The notes beneath the pieces are model-generated. The model worked only from the letters and a program-made list of their open reading frames with translations, was not told the DNA's origin and searched no databases. Positions 29,627 through 37,633 of a DNA stretch of 37,633 nucleotides are shown here, piece by piece. The translations under genes and the position numbers were made by a program. Within the stretch, counting starts at the first letter, position 1, and every line of letters starts with the position of its first letter. This DNA is from Clostridiales bacterium (GTDB lineage Bacteria; Bacillota; Clostridia; Lachnospirales; WQUN01), in NCBI GenBank assembly GCA_031269415.1, contig JAISZF010000142.1, positions 1 through 37,633 on the forward strand, in the 5' to 3' direction.

Positions 29627-30418
29627 ATGATTATAATTGGAGAAAATTTGAACAGTTCTATACCGCGAACATTAAAGGCGTTTCAGGAAGGCGACGCCGG
29701 GTTTATAAAGAGTGAAGCCGCCAGCCAGACCAAATACGGAGCGAGTTATCTGGATATCAACGCCGGAATGCTGCCTGACGAAGCGGAGAAGCTGCTATGG
29801 GCGGTGAAACTGGCGGCGGATTCCGCGGACACCGGCATATCTCTGGATACCGCCAATACGGACGCCGTGGCTTATGTGCTGGAGCGCGTTCATATAGATC
29901 GCTTATTGATCAATTCCGTTACGTTGGAGAAGAAACGCCTGGACGGTATGCTTCCCTTGATAAAAAAACATAACGCGTCTGTAATCGCCTTGCCGATCAG
30001 CGGAAGAAGCATGCCAAAAGACGCGGATGAACGCGTGCGGGGCGCTAGGGAACTAATGGGCGTATTGAACAGTGAGGGCATAGAGAACGAAAGGATTTTT
30101 ATCGACGCGCTGTTTATGGCCGCCGCCGCTGATCACAGCTCCGCTTTTGAGACGATTAAGGCAATACGGCGCGTTCGGGAGGAATTTCCGGATGTACACA
30201 TCACCTGCGGGCTCTCTAATGTTTCGTTTGGACTGCCTAAGCGTGCGTATATAAATAAGGCTATGCTGTCGGCCTGCGTAACCGCCGGGCTGGACAGCGC
30301 CATCATGGATATCTCCAATACGGATACCCGTATGTCGCTGGCCGCCGCCCTGCTGATCGCAGGGCGGGATGAAGACGCTATGGGGTATTTGTCGGCTTAT
30401 AGGCAGAGTCAAATATAA
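29627..30418 (+). CDS. Stand-alone pterin-binding (dihydropteroate synthase-like) methyltransferase domain, MetH/AcsE-like
   Basis: MIIIGENLNSSIPRTLKAF, YGASYLDINAGMLPDEAEKLLWAV, ISLDTANTDAVAYVLE, HITCGLSNVSFGLPKRAYINKAMLSACVTAGLDSAIMD. Confidence 0.88.
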   Translation: MIIIGENLNSSIPRTLKAFQEGDAGFIKSEAASQTKYGASYLDINAGMLPDEAEKLLWAVKLAADSADTGISLDTANTDAVAYVLERVHIDRLLINSVTLEKKRLDGMLPLIKKHNASVIALPISGRSMPKDADERVRGARELMGVLNSEGIENERIFIDALFMAAAADHSSAFETIKAIRRVREEFPDVHITCGLSNVSFGLPKRAYINKAMLSACVTAGLDSAIMDISNTDTRMSLAAALLIAGRDEDAMGYLSAYRQSQI

Positions 30419-30429
30419 TCGACACGTCC

Positions 30430-30724
30430 ACTGTCCATTTGCACTAATCCACGCCCATCATGACTATCGCCTCCGGTTTGGTTTTCACCAGCGCGGTTGT
30501 CGTCTGATGCGTATGATTGCCGCGGATATTCCTTATTCCGCGGCTTATCAATTTATTTTTACGCTCTTATCTTTCGATATTACGGGTTTTTTGGTATCGT
30601 CCTCCTTTCTTTGTTTTTTTCTACCCCGATTGGCTCACCGGTTGGGGTTGCAATGGATACATTATTACACAAATACAGTGATAAAATCAAGGGCGTTCTG
30701 GAAGGCTTTGATCGAATCCATTAA
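30430..30724 (+). pseudogene. Possible decayed membrane-protein remnant
   Basis: Hydrophobic, protein-like segments spread over plus-strand frames (STPIMTIASGLVFTSAVVV; YYGFFGIVLLSLFFSTPIGSPVGVAMDTLLHKYSDKIKGVLEGFDRIH*). Family not recognised. Confidence 0.3.
30519..30544. repeat. 8-bp GC-rich inverted repeat GCCGCGGA / TCCGCGGC
   Basis: Perfect arms 30519-30526 and 30537-30544, 10-nt loop, downstream of the pterin-binding gene; weak terminator candidate. Confidence 0.5.
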
Positions 30725-30739
30725 TAGGTTTCAGTGTTC

Positions 30740-32740
30740 TTAGACAATTCCGACCAATTCAGGATGAGAATGGTTCTTGAAAAATACCGGCATATATTCA
30801 ATTGGTGCTTCCACAATAATCTCCTGACCGCCTTCATATTCCTTGCCGTTTCTCATATCAGTCCATTCTGTGGCTTTGGGAAGATAGACTTTTCTTGATG
30901 ACGCGCCAGCCTCTGTTACTGGTGCAACTAATATGTCTGAACCAAACATATATTGATCCTGAAGCTCCCAGCATATTTCTTCATCCGGAAACTCAAAGAA
31001 CATTGTCCTCATCATCGGTGCACCGGTATCACTGGCTTCTTTTGCAGTTTTCCTTGTGTAATCCCGCATCTTCTCACGCAGGTTAATATATTTCACCATT
31101 ATCTCGTAATTTTCATCACCATAATCCCAAACCTCATTATCCCCGCCCGTATCCAACGCGTTGCTTCCGTCCTTCCGAATGACTTCTGCTGACGGTAGCC
31201 TGTCCCCATGCATTCTCATAACAGGGCAAAAAGCTCCCCACTGAAACCATCTTACTAGAAGTTCCTGAAAAGCGGGGTCTTTCGGATCTCCTCCGGAAAA
31301 GCCACCGATATCCGTAGTCCACCAGGGGATTCCGGCGATACCCATTGACAGCCCAGCGCATATTTGCCGTTTAAACGTTGCAAAATCACTGTGTATATCT
31401 CCTGACCAAACTAACGCACCATAACGCTGGCTTCCTGCCCATGCACACCTTACGAGATTCATTACGGTTTCCTGATTTTCGGATTTCATGCCATCATAAA
31501 AAAGCCGTGAAAACATTTGCGGGTATATATTTCCTGTTTGAAGCTGTGTACCACTATAAAATCGATAATTTTCAAAATCGTATGTGCCCAGATCCGGCTC
31601 CGCTTCATCTAGCCAAAAAACTTTTATTCCATGTTTATAGTAATTCTTTTTGCATTTTTCCCAAACGTATTTGCGTGCTTCTGGATTTGTTGCATCCAGA
31701 AATGTCGCATTTGTGTTAAAAAAGTATGCAGCAGTTTGGAGACCCGTTTCGGCTTTGATTAGAAGCCCTTTTTCATTCATTTCCTGATAATTTTCACTGT
31801 CAAAACCTACCTGTGTCCAAATAGACACCATAAGTTCCATTCCCATCTCCCTCAACTCGTCTACCATTGATTTGGGGTCAGGAAAAAACTCTTCATCAAA
31901 CCGGAAGTCACCCATATGCGGCCAATGGAAAAAATCGCAGACAATAACATCGACCGGGATTCCTCTTTTTTTGTATTCCCTCGCTGTCTCTAACAATTGT
32001 TCCTGATTCCAATATCTGAGCTTGCACTGCCAATATCCCAAACCATATTCGGGCATTTCCGGAGCTCTGCCTGTCGCTGCTGAATAGTTTTTTCCAATTT
32101 CCGCTGGACTATCACCAACAGTAATCCAATAATCTACCTGTTTCGTACTTTCTGAGATCCATTCCATTCCATTCTTTGTAAAAGTTGCTTTACCGATGGC
32201 TGGATTATGCCATAAAAAACCATACCCCTTGTTTGAAAGGACAAATGGTACACTTGCTTGAGAATTTCTATGCGCCAACTCGAAAGAAGATCCATTGATA
32301 TTCAGTATCTCTTCTTGATATTGCCCCATTCCAAATAATTTTTCCTGTTGATCGCCTTCAAAAGTTACTGTAAGCCTATAATCGCCTCCGATAGTCGGTT
32401 TAAAAAAACGCCCACGCCTGTTTACTGCTCCCTGAAATTCCTTTTCAGCCAGTAACAGCTCGCCCTTATCGTTGTAAAATTTTATATCTATCCGTTTATT
32501 CCAGCCGCATACTTCCGCAACTGCAGTGATTTTTCTGACAGTTATGGAAGCTTTCATATCCTCAATTTTAAGACTATAATCGGTGTCACTTTGTGGGAGC
32601 AAAGCCCAATCATTCATTTGCGGGTCACTCATCATAGAAGTAATCACACGAAGGGAATCTTTACCCCACGGTATAATCCAAATAGTTTCATTATGGAGTT
32701 TACCGACTAATCTGTTGCCAACCTGTTCAAAAAATCCCAT
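30740..32740 (-). CDS. Glycoside hydrolase family 31 (alpha-glucosidase/alpha-xylosidase-like), copy 2
   Basis: GLGYWQCKLRYWNQEQLLETAREYKKRGIPVDVIVCDFFHWPHMGDF, nucleophile region IKVFWLDEAEPDLGTY, SGDIHSDFATFKRQICAGLSMGIAGIPWWTTDIGGFSGG, RMHGDR. Start at MGFFEQVGN after GAGGAGAAG. Confidence 0.93.
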   Translation of the reverse strand: MGFFEQVGNRLVGKLHNETIWIIPWGKDSLRVITSMMSDPQMNDWALLPQSDTDYSLKIEDMKASITVRKITAVAEVCGWNKRIDIKFYNDKGELLLAEKEFQGAVNRRGRFFKPTIGGDYRLTVTFEGDQQEKLFGMGQYQEEILNINGSSFELAHRNSQASVPFVLSNKGYGFLWHNPAIGKATFTKNGMEWISESTKQVDYWITVGDSPAEIGKNYSAATGRAPEMPEYGLGYWQCKLRYWNQEQLLETAREYKKRGIPVDVIVCDFFHWPHMGDFRFDEEFFPDPKSMVDELREMGMELMVSIWTQVGFDSENYQEMNEKGLLIKAETGLQTAAYFFNTNATFLDATNPEARKYVWEKCKKNYYKHGIKVFWLDEAEPDLGTYDFENYRFYSGTQLQTGNIYPQMFSRLFYDGMKSENQETVMNLVRCAWAGSQRYGALVWSGDIHSDFATFKRQICAGLSMGIAGIPWWTTDIGGFSGGDPKDPAFQELLVRWFQWGAFCPVMRMHGDRLPSAEVIRKDGSNALDTGGDNEVWDYGDENYEIMVKYINLREKMRDYTRKTAKEASDTGAPMMRTMFFEFPDEEICWELQDQYMFGSDILVAPVTEAGASSRKVYLPKATEWTDMRNGKEYEGGQEIIVEAPIEYMPVFFKNHSHPELVGIV

Positions 32741-32777
32741 TTGTCTTCTCCTCTGCAATAATAAATCTACAAGAGGG

Positions 32778-32809
32778 GACACGGTTTGATCTTGTCAGTT
32801 AGCCGTGTC
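32778..32809. repeat. 7-bp inverted repeat GACACGG / CCGTGTC upstream of GH31 copy 2
   Basis: Arms 32778-32784 and 32803-32809 with 18-nt loop; regulatory or terminator role uncertain. Confidence 0.4.
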
Positions 32810-32876
32810 CTACCCCGCCCCGTTTCTCACAGTCCAAGAATATTCGTTTGCCACTACTGTACATATTTTTCTGATA

Positions 32877-33140
32877 CTACCATTTTGGCGCGCTGTCCAG
32901 GCAGAACAACGCCTGCTTGGCGGCGCGTAGCTCCACAAAGCAGCCGCAGCGGGCACAGGTTCCAGCCACTAAATGATTACACTGCCTACAGGTCTTCAAC
33001 CTCGCAATATACAGAGCAGGAGGTGTTTTTTGTTCCTCTGGCAGTAGCCCAATTAGCTCCCGGATACCCTGAAGCTGCTCCTGCATATCCGTTTCGCCGA
33101 GCAGGCAACGTTTGCAAAACGGAGCTTCTACTGTTTTCAT
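32877..33140 (-). CDS. Small Cys-rich zinc-ribbon protein (DUF6171-like)
   Basis: CKRCLLGE ... ARLKTCRQCNHLVAGTCARCGCFVELRAAKQALFCLDSAPKW. Confidence 0.75.
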   Translation of the reverse strand: MKTVEAPFCKRCLLGETDMQEQLQGIRELIGLLPEEQKTPPALYIARLKTCRQCNHLVAGTCARCGCFVELRAAKQALFCLDSAPKW

Positions 33141-33208
33141 TTTACCTTGAGCTCCAGTATGCTACATTTCGAAATGTTATGGGCGCTCTGTTTTGTATTT
33201 CCAATGGT

Positions 33209-35215
33209 TTACTTGGTAAACGAAACCTCCGGAAGACAGCCGTTTCGGATAAATACCGGAATATTTTTCATAGGGGCTTCACAATAAACGATCTGCCCAC
33301 CATCGTACGTCTTGCCGCTATTGAGGTCTCGCCATGCACAGCCTTCAGGCAAGTAGACCTGGCGGGAGCGTTGATCTTCATAGAGGATGGGGGCCACCAG
33401 AATGTCGTCGCCCAGACAGAACTGGTCACAAATCTCCCAAGCTTTTTTATCATTCGGGAAATTGTAGAACACTGTACGCATGACGGGTGTGCCCTTCTCG
33501 TGAGCCTGGACCATAGTCTTTGTTATGTAGGGGCGCATTTTCTCACGGAGGAGCATATATTTTTTAAAAATTTCGTACGCTTCCTCGCCGTAGGTCCAGA
33601 CCTCATTGTCTGCTCCACTGGGAGTGTATCCGCCGCCGGTGAGACCCAGAGGCTTCTGATGGGGCTCCCGATCGCCGTGGAGGCGGAACACAGGACAGAA
33701 TGCTCCGAACTGGAACCAGCGGATGAGGCACTCCTTGAACGCGGGATCGTCAATATGGCCACCGTGAAAACCGCCAATATCTGTAGTCCACCAGGGAATG
33801 CCGGCAATTCCCATGTTCAGCCCCGCCGCAAATTGGCTGCGGAGAGATCGGAAACTGGAATCAATATCGCCAGACCAGACCAGTGCACCGTACCGTTGAG
33901 AGCCTGCCCAAGCGCAACGGAGTAGATTGAGGATGTTTTTCTGTCCCTCGGCTTCCATGCCGTCAAAAGCCATCTGGGCATAGCTGCGGGGGTACATGTT
34001 TCCTATCTCTAAATCAGCTCCCCGCTGATAACGATATTGGCTATACTCGTAGAACGTATACTCCGGCTCGGCCTCGTCCAGCCAGAACACCTTGATGCCG
34101 CAGCGGTAGTAATTCTCTTTAAGCTTGTTCCACACGTAGTTTCTAGCCTCGGGATTTGTCATGTCCACAAAGCAGGTGTGGCCCAGATGGTTCATTCGCT
34201 TGCCGTTCTCGGAGCGGGTCAGATAACCCAGTTCCCGCATCTCCTCATAATTGACGCTGTCCTCTTGGACGGTGGGCCACACAGAGATCATAAGCTCAAT
34301 GCCCATTTCCTTAAGCTCCTTGACCATAGCGACAGGGTCGGGCCAGTATTCGGGATCGAAGCACCAATCCCCTTGATGGGGCCAGTGGAAGTAATCGATA
34401 ACGATGACTGAGATGGAGAGTTCTCGCCGCTTATACTCTCGGGCGATGTTCATCAACTCGTCCTGGGTCTGGTAACGGAGCTTGCACTGCCAGAATCCGG
34501 TACCGAAGTCAGGCATCATGGGAACCTTACCCACGGTGTCGGCATAGGTCTCCTCGATTTCGGCAGGAGTATCTCCGGCGGTAATCCAGTAATCCATCTG
34601 CTTAGTGGATTCCGCATGCCATTCGGTGAGGTTTTTGCCGAATGTCACATGGCCAATGGCCGGATTGTTCCACAAAAAGCCGTAACCTAAACTGGAGAGA
34701 AGAAAGGGCACGCTGGCTTGGGAGTTCCGTTGAGCAAGCTCAATGATGCAGCCGCTGAGTTCCAGATCGGGCTGCTGGTACTGGCCCATGCCGAAAAGTT
34801 TCTGCTCGGCGGCTTCGAAACGCACGCACAGCTTGTAGTTGTCGGTACCCAGAATGGGAGTGAAAGTGCGGGGACAGATTTCCAGCGCGCTGTTGAAACC
34901 CTCGTCAATGGCGCGGAAACGGTTTCGGTCAAATTCCTCCAGCAGGAGTTCATCTTTTTGGTTGTAGAAGCGCAGCTTGCCCGAAGGTAGCATTTCGCAG
35001 CGGATCTTCCCGTTGACGATGGCAGCTCGATCGCCGTTTATGGTGATTTGAGCGTAGGTCTCTTTCTTCTCCGATAGCAGGGCAAAATCCTCGTTGGGGA
35101 GGATGTCGGCCTGATGAGAGGCACGAACTCGGAAACTATTCTCGCCCCAAGGCTCAATGCAGAGGATTTCCTCGTCATAGCGGCGAATAAGCCGTGTTCC
35201 ATCCTGTATAAGCAT
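33209..35215 (-). CDS. Glycoside hydrolase family 31 (alpha-glucosidase/alpha-xylosidase-like), copy 1
   Basis: GTGFWQCKLRYQTQDELMNIAREYKRRELSISVIVIDYFHWPHQGDW, IKVFWLDEAEPEYTFY, LVWSGDIDSSFRSLRSQFAAGLNMGIAGIPWWTTDIGGFHGG, RLHGDRE. Confidence 0.95.
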   Translation of the reverse strand: MLIQDGTRLIRRYDEEILCIEPWGENSFRVRASHQADILPNEDFALLSEKKETYAQITINGDRAAIVNGKIRCEMLPSGKLRFYNQKDELLLEEFDRNRFRAIDEGFNSALEICPRTFTPILGTDNYKLCVRFEAAEQKLFGMGQYQQPDLELSGCIIELAQRNSQASVPFLLSSLGYGFLWNNPAIGHVTFGKNLTEWHAESTKQMDYWITAGDTPAEIEETYADTVGKVPMMPDFGTGFWQCKLRYQTQDELMNIAREYKRRELSISVIVIDYFHWPHQGDWCFDPEYWPDPVAMVKELKEMGIELMISVWPTVQEDSVNYEEMRELGYLTRSENGKRMNHLGHTCFVDMTNPEARNYVWNKLKENYYRCGIKVFWLDEAEPEYTFYEYSQYRYQRGADLEIGNMYPRSYAQMAFDGMEAEGQKNILNLLRCAWAGSQRYGALVWSGDIDSSFRSLRSQFAAGLNMGIAGIPWWTTDIGGFHGGHIDDPAFKECLIRWFQFGAFCPVFRLHGDREPHQKPLGLTGGGYTPSGADNEVWTYGEEAYEIFKKYMLLREKMRPYITKTMVQAHEKGTPVMRTVFYNFPNDKKAWEICDQFCLGDDILVAPILYEDQRSRQVYLPEGCAWRDLNSGKTYDGGQIVYCEAPMKNIPVFIRNGCLPEVSFTK

Positions 35216-35246
35216 AAATCAGCAAATCCTTTCCATATATGTTTTT

Positions 35247-36131
35247 TTATTCTTTTACCGCGCCAAGCATAATACCGGACACAAAGTATTTCTGCAAAAA
35301 CGGATAGACCACCAACATGGGGATCATAGCGATAAACACTTTAGCGGAGTCTAGCGATTTGTTGCTGAGTTCGTTCATGATCTTCAATTGATCGGTTGTT
35401 AAGCCGGCAGTTTGAACATTAACGACCATCTGTTTAATGTACGTCTGCAACGGATAATTTTTATCACTGCTGGACAACACAAGCCCTTGAAAGAACTCGT
35501 TCCAATAACCTACGCTGGTAAACAGCACAATGGTAGCCAGTACAGGTACCGAGCAAGGCACGACGATGCCGAATAAGATACGCCAAGGTCCAGCACCGTC
35601 CACCACTGCGGCTTCTTCCAGATCACGCGGGAGATTCCTGAAGAAATTCATAATGAGGATGAGGTTGAACACTGGTAGACCTCCGCAAAGAACAAGCCCT
35701 ATCATGCTGTCAAGGAGGCCATAGTTGACCATGGTGATATACCATGGTATAGCGCCGCTGTTGAATACCATGCAAAAGATAACCAACCACATAAGCACAT
35801 TCCGCGGTTTGAATTCCCGTTTTGTCTTAGACAACGGATATCCCATCAGAATCATGATAAGCAAAGACACAACGGTGCCGATCACCGAACGTTGGATAGA
35901 TATCCAAAATGAGTTTAAAAATTTCAAATCACCCATAATCTCCTTGTAGGAGCGCAGCGTAAAGTCCACGGGGTATAAATTGACCATACCCGAGTTTGCC
36001 GCCGTCTTAGAGGAGGTGGAGAGGCAGAACGCGTACCAGATAGGATAGATGCAGCTGATCGCTAAAGCGCCGAGAATGATATACAGGAAAATTTTGAATA
36101 TTTTTGTGCCGATTGCTTTACTCTCAATCAT
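35247..36131 (-). CDS. Carbohydrate ABC transporter permease (LplC/YtcP type)
   Basis: Six-TM-like hydrophobic pattern with EAA-loop DLEEAAVVDGAGPWRILFGIVVPCSVPVLATI; ends PFLQKYFVSGIMLGAVKE. Confidence 0.93.
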   Translation of the reverse strand: MIESKAIGTKIFKIFLYIILGALAISCIYPIWYAFCLSTSSKTAANSGMVNLYPVDFTLRSYKEIMGDLKFLNSFWISIQRSVIGTVVSLLIMILMGYPLSKTKREFKPRNVLMWLVIFCMVFNSGAIPWYITMVNYGLLDSMIGLVLCGGLPVFNLILIMNFFRNLPRDLEEAAVVDGAGPWRILFGIVVPCSVPVLATIVLFTSVGYWNEFFQGLVLSSSDKNYPLQTYIKQMVVNVQTAGLTTDQLKIMNELSNKSLDSAKVFIAMIPMLVVYPFLQKYFVSGIMLGAVKE

Positions 36132-36142
36132 TCGTATTCCCC

Positions 36143-37042
36143 CTAAAATATCCGGTAATCGGCGAACTTATAAGCACCCCAATAGGATAGTACAATCATA
36201 AAAAAGCTAATAACTGATTTAAAGAGTCCGGCTGTTGTTGCCAGTGAAAATTGTAGGTTTACAAGGCCGATACGGTACACCCATGTATCCAAAATGTCTC
36301 CGGTGGTGTAAACCATAGGATTATAGAGGTTGAACACTTGGTCGAAACCAGCATTCAGCACGTTGCTTAGCCCCAGCACACCCAAAAGGACAATCGTGCC
36401 CGCAATGCCGGGAATGGTAACGTAAAACACCGACTTGAACTTGCTGCAGCCGTCGATGGCCGCGGCCTCGTACAGGTTGGGGTTGATTCCAGTCAACGCC
36501 GCCAGAAAGATAACGGCGTTAAATCCACATTCCTTCCAGACATCTGTACCCACCACCAGTTGGCGGAACCAATTCGCCTCACTGAACCAAATAAGAGGGT
36601 CGGCGCCAAACAGTCCGGTAATTTGGTTAATGATACCAGTTCGCCCAAAAATATTTAGGACTACACTGGACAGGATAACCCAAGATAGAAAATGTGGGAG
36701 ATACACTACCGTTTGGACGAACTTCTTATAACGTAAGTTTCGCACCTCGTTAAGCAGCAAAGCAAAAATCAGCGGAATCAAAAGGTTCAGAACCACTTTC
36801 CAGCAAGCAATGATAATGGTGTTTACAATGACCCGGCGGGCGTCGCCCAGAGAAAACAGGTACTCAAAATTATCAAGACCAACCCAGCGCGACTTCCAAA
36901 GACCAAGCCCAGGGTTGAAATTCTGAAACGCCATGATAAGACCGCCCAAAGGAACCATGTTAAAGAATATTATCCACAAGAGTCCGGGAATAATCATAAA
37001 AGTGTAATGGGCTTGAACAGGTAATAGCCTTTTTTTTTGCAT
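36143..37042 (-). CDS. ABC transporter permease (LplB/YteP type)
   Basis: LLPVQAHYTFMIIPGLLWIIFFNMVPLGGLIMAFQNFNP, EAA-loop NLYEAAAIDGCSKFKSVFYVTIPGIAGTIVLL, GDILDTWVYRIGL. Confidence 0.93.
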   Translation of the reverse strand: MQKKRLLPVQAHYTFMIIPGLLWIIFFNMVPLGGLIMAFQNFNPGLGLWKSRWVGLDNFEYLFSLGDARRVIVNTIIIACWKVVLNLLIPLIFALLLNEVRNLRYKKFVQTVVYLPHFLSWVILSSVVLNIFGRTGIINQITGLFGADPLIWFSEANWFRQLVVGTDVWKECGFNAVIFLAALTGINPNLYEAAAIDGCSKFKSVFYVTIPGIAGTIVLLGVLGLSNVLNAGFDQVFNLYNPMVYTTGDILDTWVYRIGLVNLQFSLATTAGLFKSVISFFMIVLSYWGAYKFADYRIF

Positions 37043-37133
37043 TAGTTTCCCTCCTTATACAGGCTAGCAGCCGTTGCGGTATAAATCGACCGAACGGCTG
37101 CTGACCTCTTGCTTAATGTGCTATTTACTCCTG

Positions 37134-37633
37134 TTAGGAGGCATCAGCAATAGCCTGCACCTCCGCGGTGATATCAGCGCCACCTTCAGCGTTCCATTTT
37201 TCCACAAAGGCGTCGAATGCGGAGATATCCTCTTTGCCGGTAATAATTTTCAGGGACATTTCCAACTCGGCGGTCTCCAAGTTAGCCCATCGGGTTTCCA
37301 TTAGTTCGGTTTGACTGTAACTGACGCTGTACACACTCTTGTCCGGTCTGTTTAGCGCGGATGGACGGCAACCGGCAAAGATTGAGTATAGACGGGGGAA
37401 ATTCGGATCGTCAATATTGAAGTTTGCGATGGAAAGGGTATTTGAACCCTTCTGGTAGTCCTTAATGCCATTGTCAAGAGTCAAGCAGTCATTGTACAAG
37501 AGCTTCAATGCGCTATTGGGATCGTTGTAATCCTCCGCAGTCGCTTCGCCGTTGAGCACCTTGTACAAAGCATGATACGTTTCTTCGCACTCGTCCAGAG
37601 GCGCTACGGAGAGACGAATCGGATACCAGTAGA
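37134..37633 (-). CDS. Extracellular solute-binding protein (LipO-like), C-terminal part; N-terminus beyond window
   Basis: Frame stays open to the window edge (YWYPIRLSVAPLDECEETYHALYKVLNGE...); ends ELEMSLKIITGKEDISAFDAFVEKWNAEGGADITAEVQAIADAS; sits upstream of the two permeases. Confidence 0.85.
   Translation of the reverse strand, partial: YWYPIRLSVAPLDECEETYHALYKVLNGEATAEDYNDPNSALKLLYNDCLTLDNGIKDYQKGSNTLSIANFNIDDPNFPRLYSIFAGCRPSALNRPDKSVYSVSYSQTELMETRWANLETAELEMSLKIITGKEDISAFDAFVEKWNAEGGADITAEVQAIADAS

Noticed and set aside
32786-33925. 379-codon plus-strand ORF
   Set aside because: Antisense to the DUF6171-like gene and GH31 copy 1; no recognisable domain.
1-37633. tRNA or rRNA genes
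   Set aside because: No cloverleaf/T-loop (GGTTCRANNCC) or rRNA-like sequence was noticed on reading; a tRNAscan-SE run would settle it.

Overview
This looks like a chromosomal segment from a Firmicutes (Clostridia-like) bacterium and is mostly housekeeping. From left to right it contains: (1) a 5'-truncated TPR-protein gene followed by an IS3-family transposase remnant; (2) a minus-strand block with glmS, a mannitol-dehydrogenase-family oxidoreductase, purD, purN, purM, then clpA and clpS; (3) an accessory patch (~10.3-15.3 kb) with a 541-aa protein ending in a pRiA4b ORF-3-like domain, a frameshifted M56/BlaR1 pseudogene beside a ~102-bp inverted-repeat element, an AAA_14/DUF4143 ATPase, an orphan M13-peptidase N-terminal-like protein and a divergent membrane-anchored XRE regulator; (4) a long minus-strand information-processing operon, rimP-nusA-ylxR-ylxQ-infB-rbfA-nrnA-truB-ribF(FAD-synthetase domain only)-GNAT-DUF1385-prmC-prfA, with a strong hairpin in the rimP leader and an unusually large repeat-rich IF-2 N-terminus; (5) a plus-strand pair encoding homocysteine S-methyltransferase/MTHFR and a stand-alone pterin-binding domain, with no B12 domain; (6) a carbohydrate locus with two adjacent GH31 glycosidases of different base composition, a DUF6171-like zinc-ribbon protein, two ABC permeases and a partial solute-binding protein. 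I found no tRNA, rRNA, CRISPR array or prophage, and no clear evidence of a new defence or biosynthetic system. The observations most worth following up are the split cobalamin-free methionine module, the rimP leader hairpin, the IF-2 repeat domain, the orphan M13 N-domain with its overlapping divergent promoters, and the inverted-repeat element beside the decayed M56 gene. All family calls come from reading motifs by eye; no database search was run.
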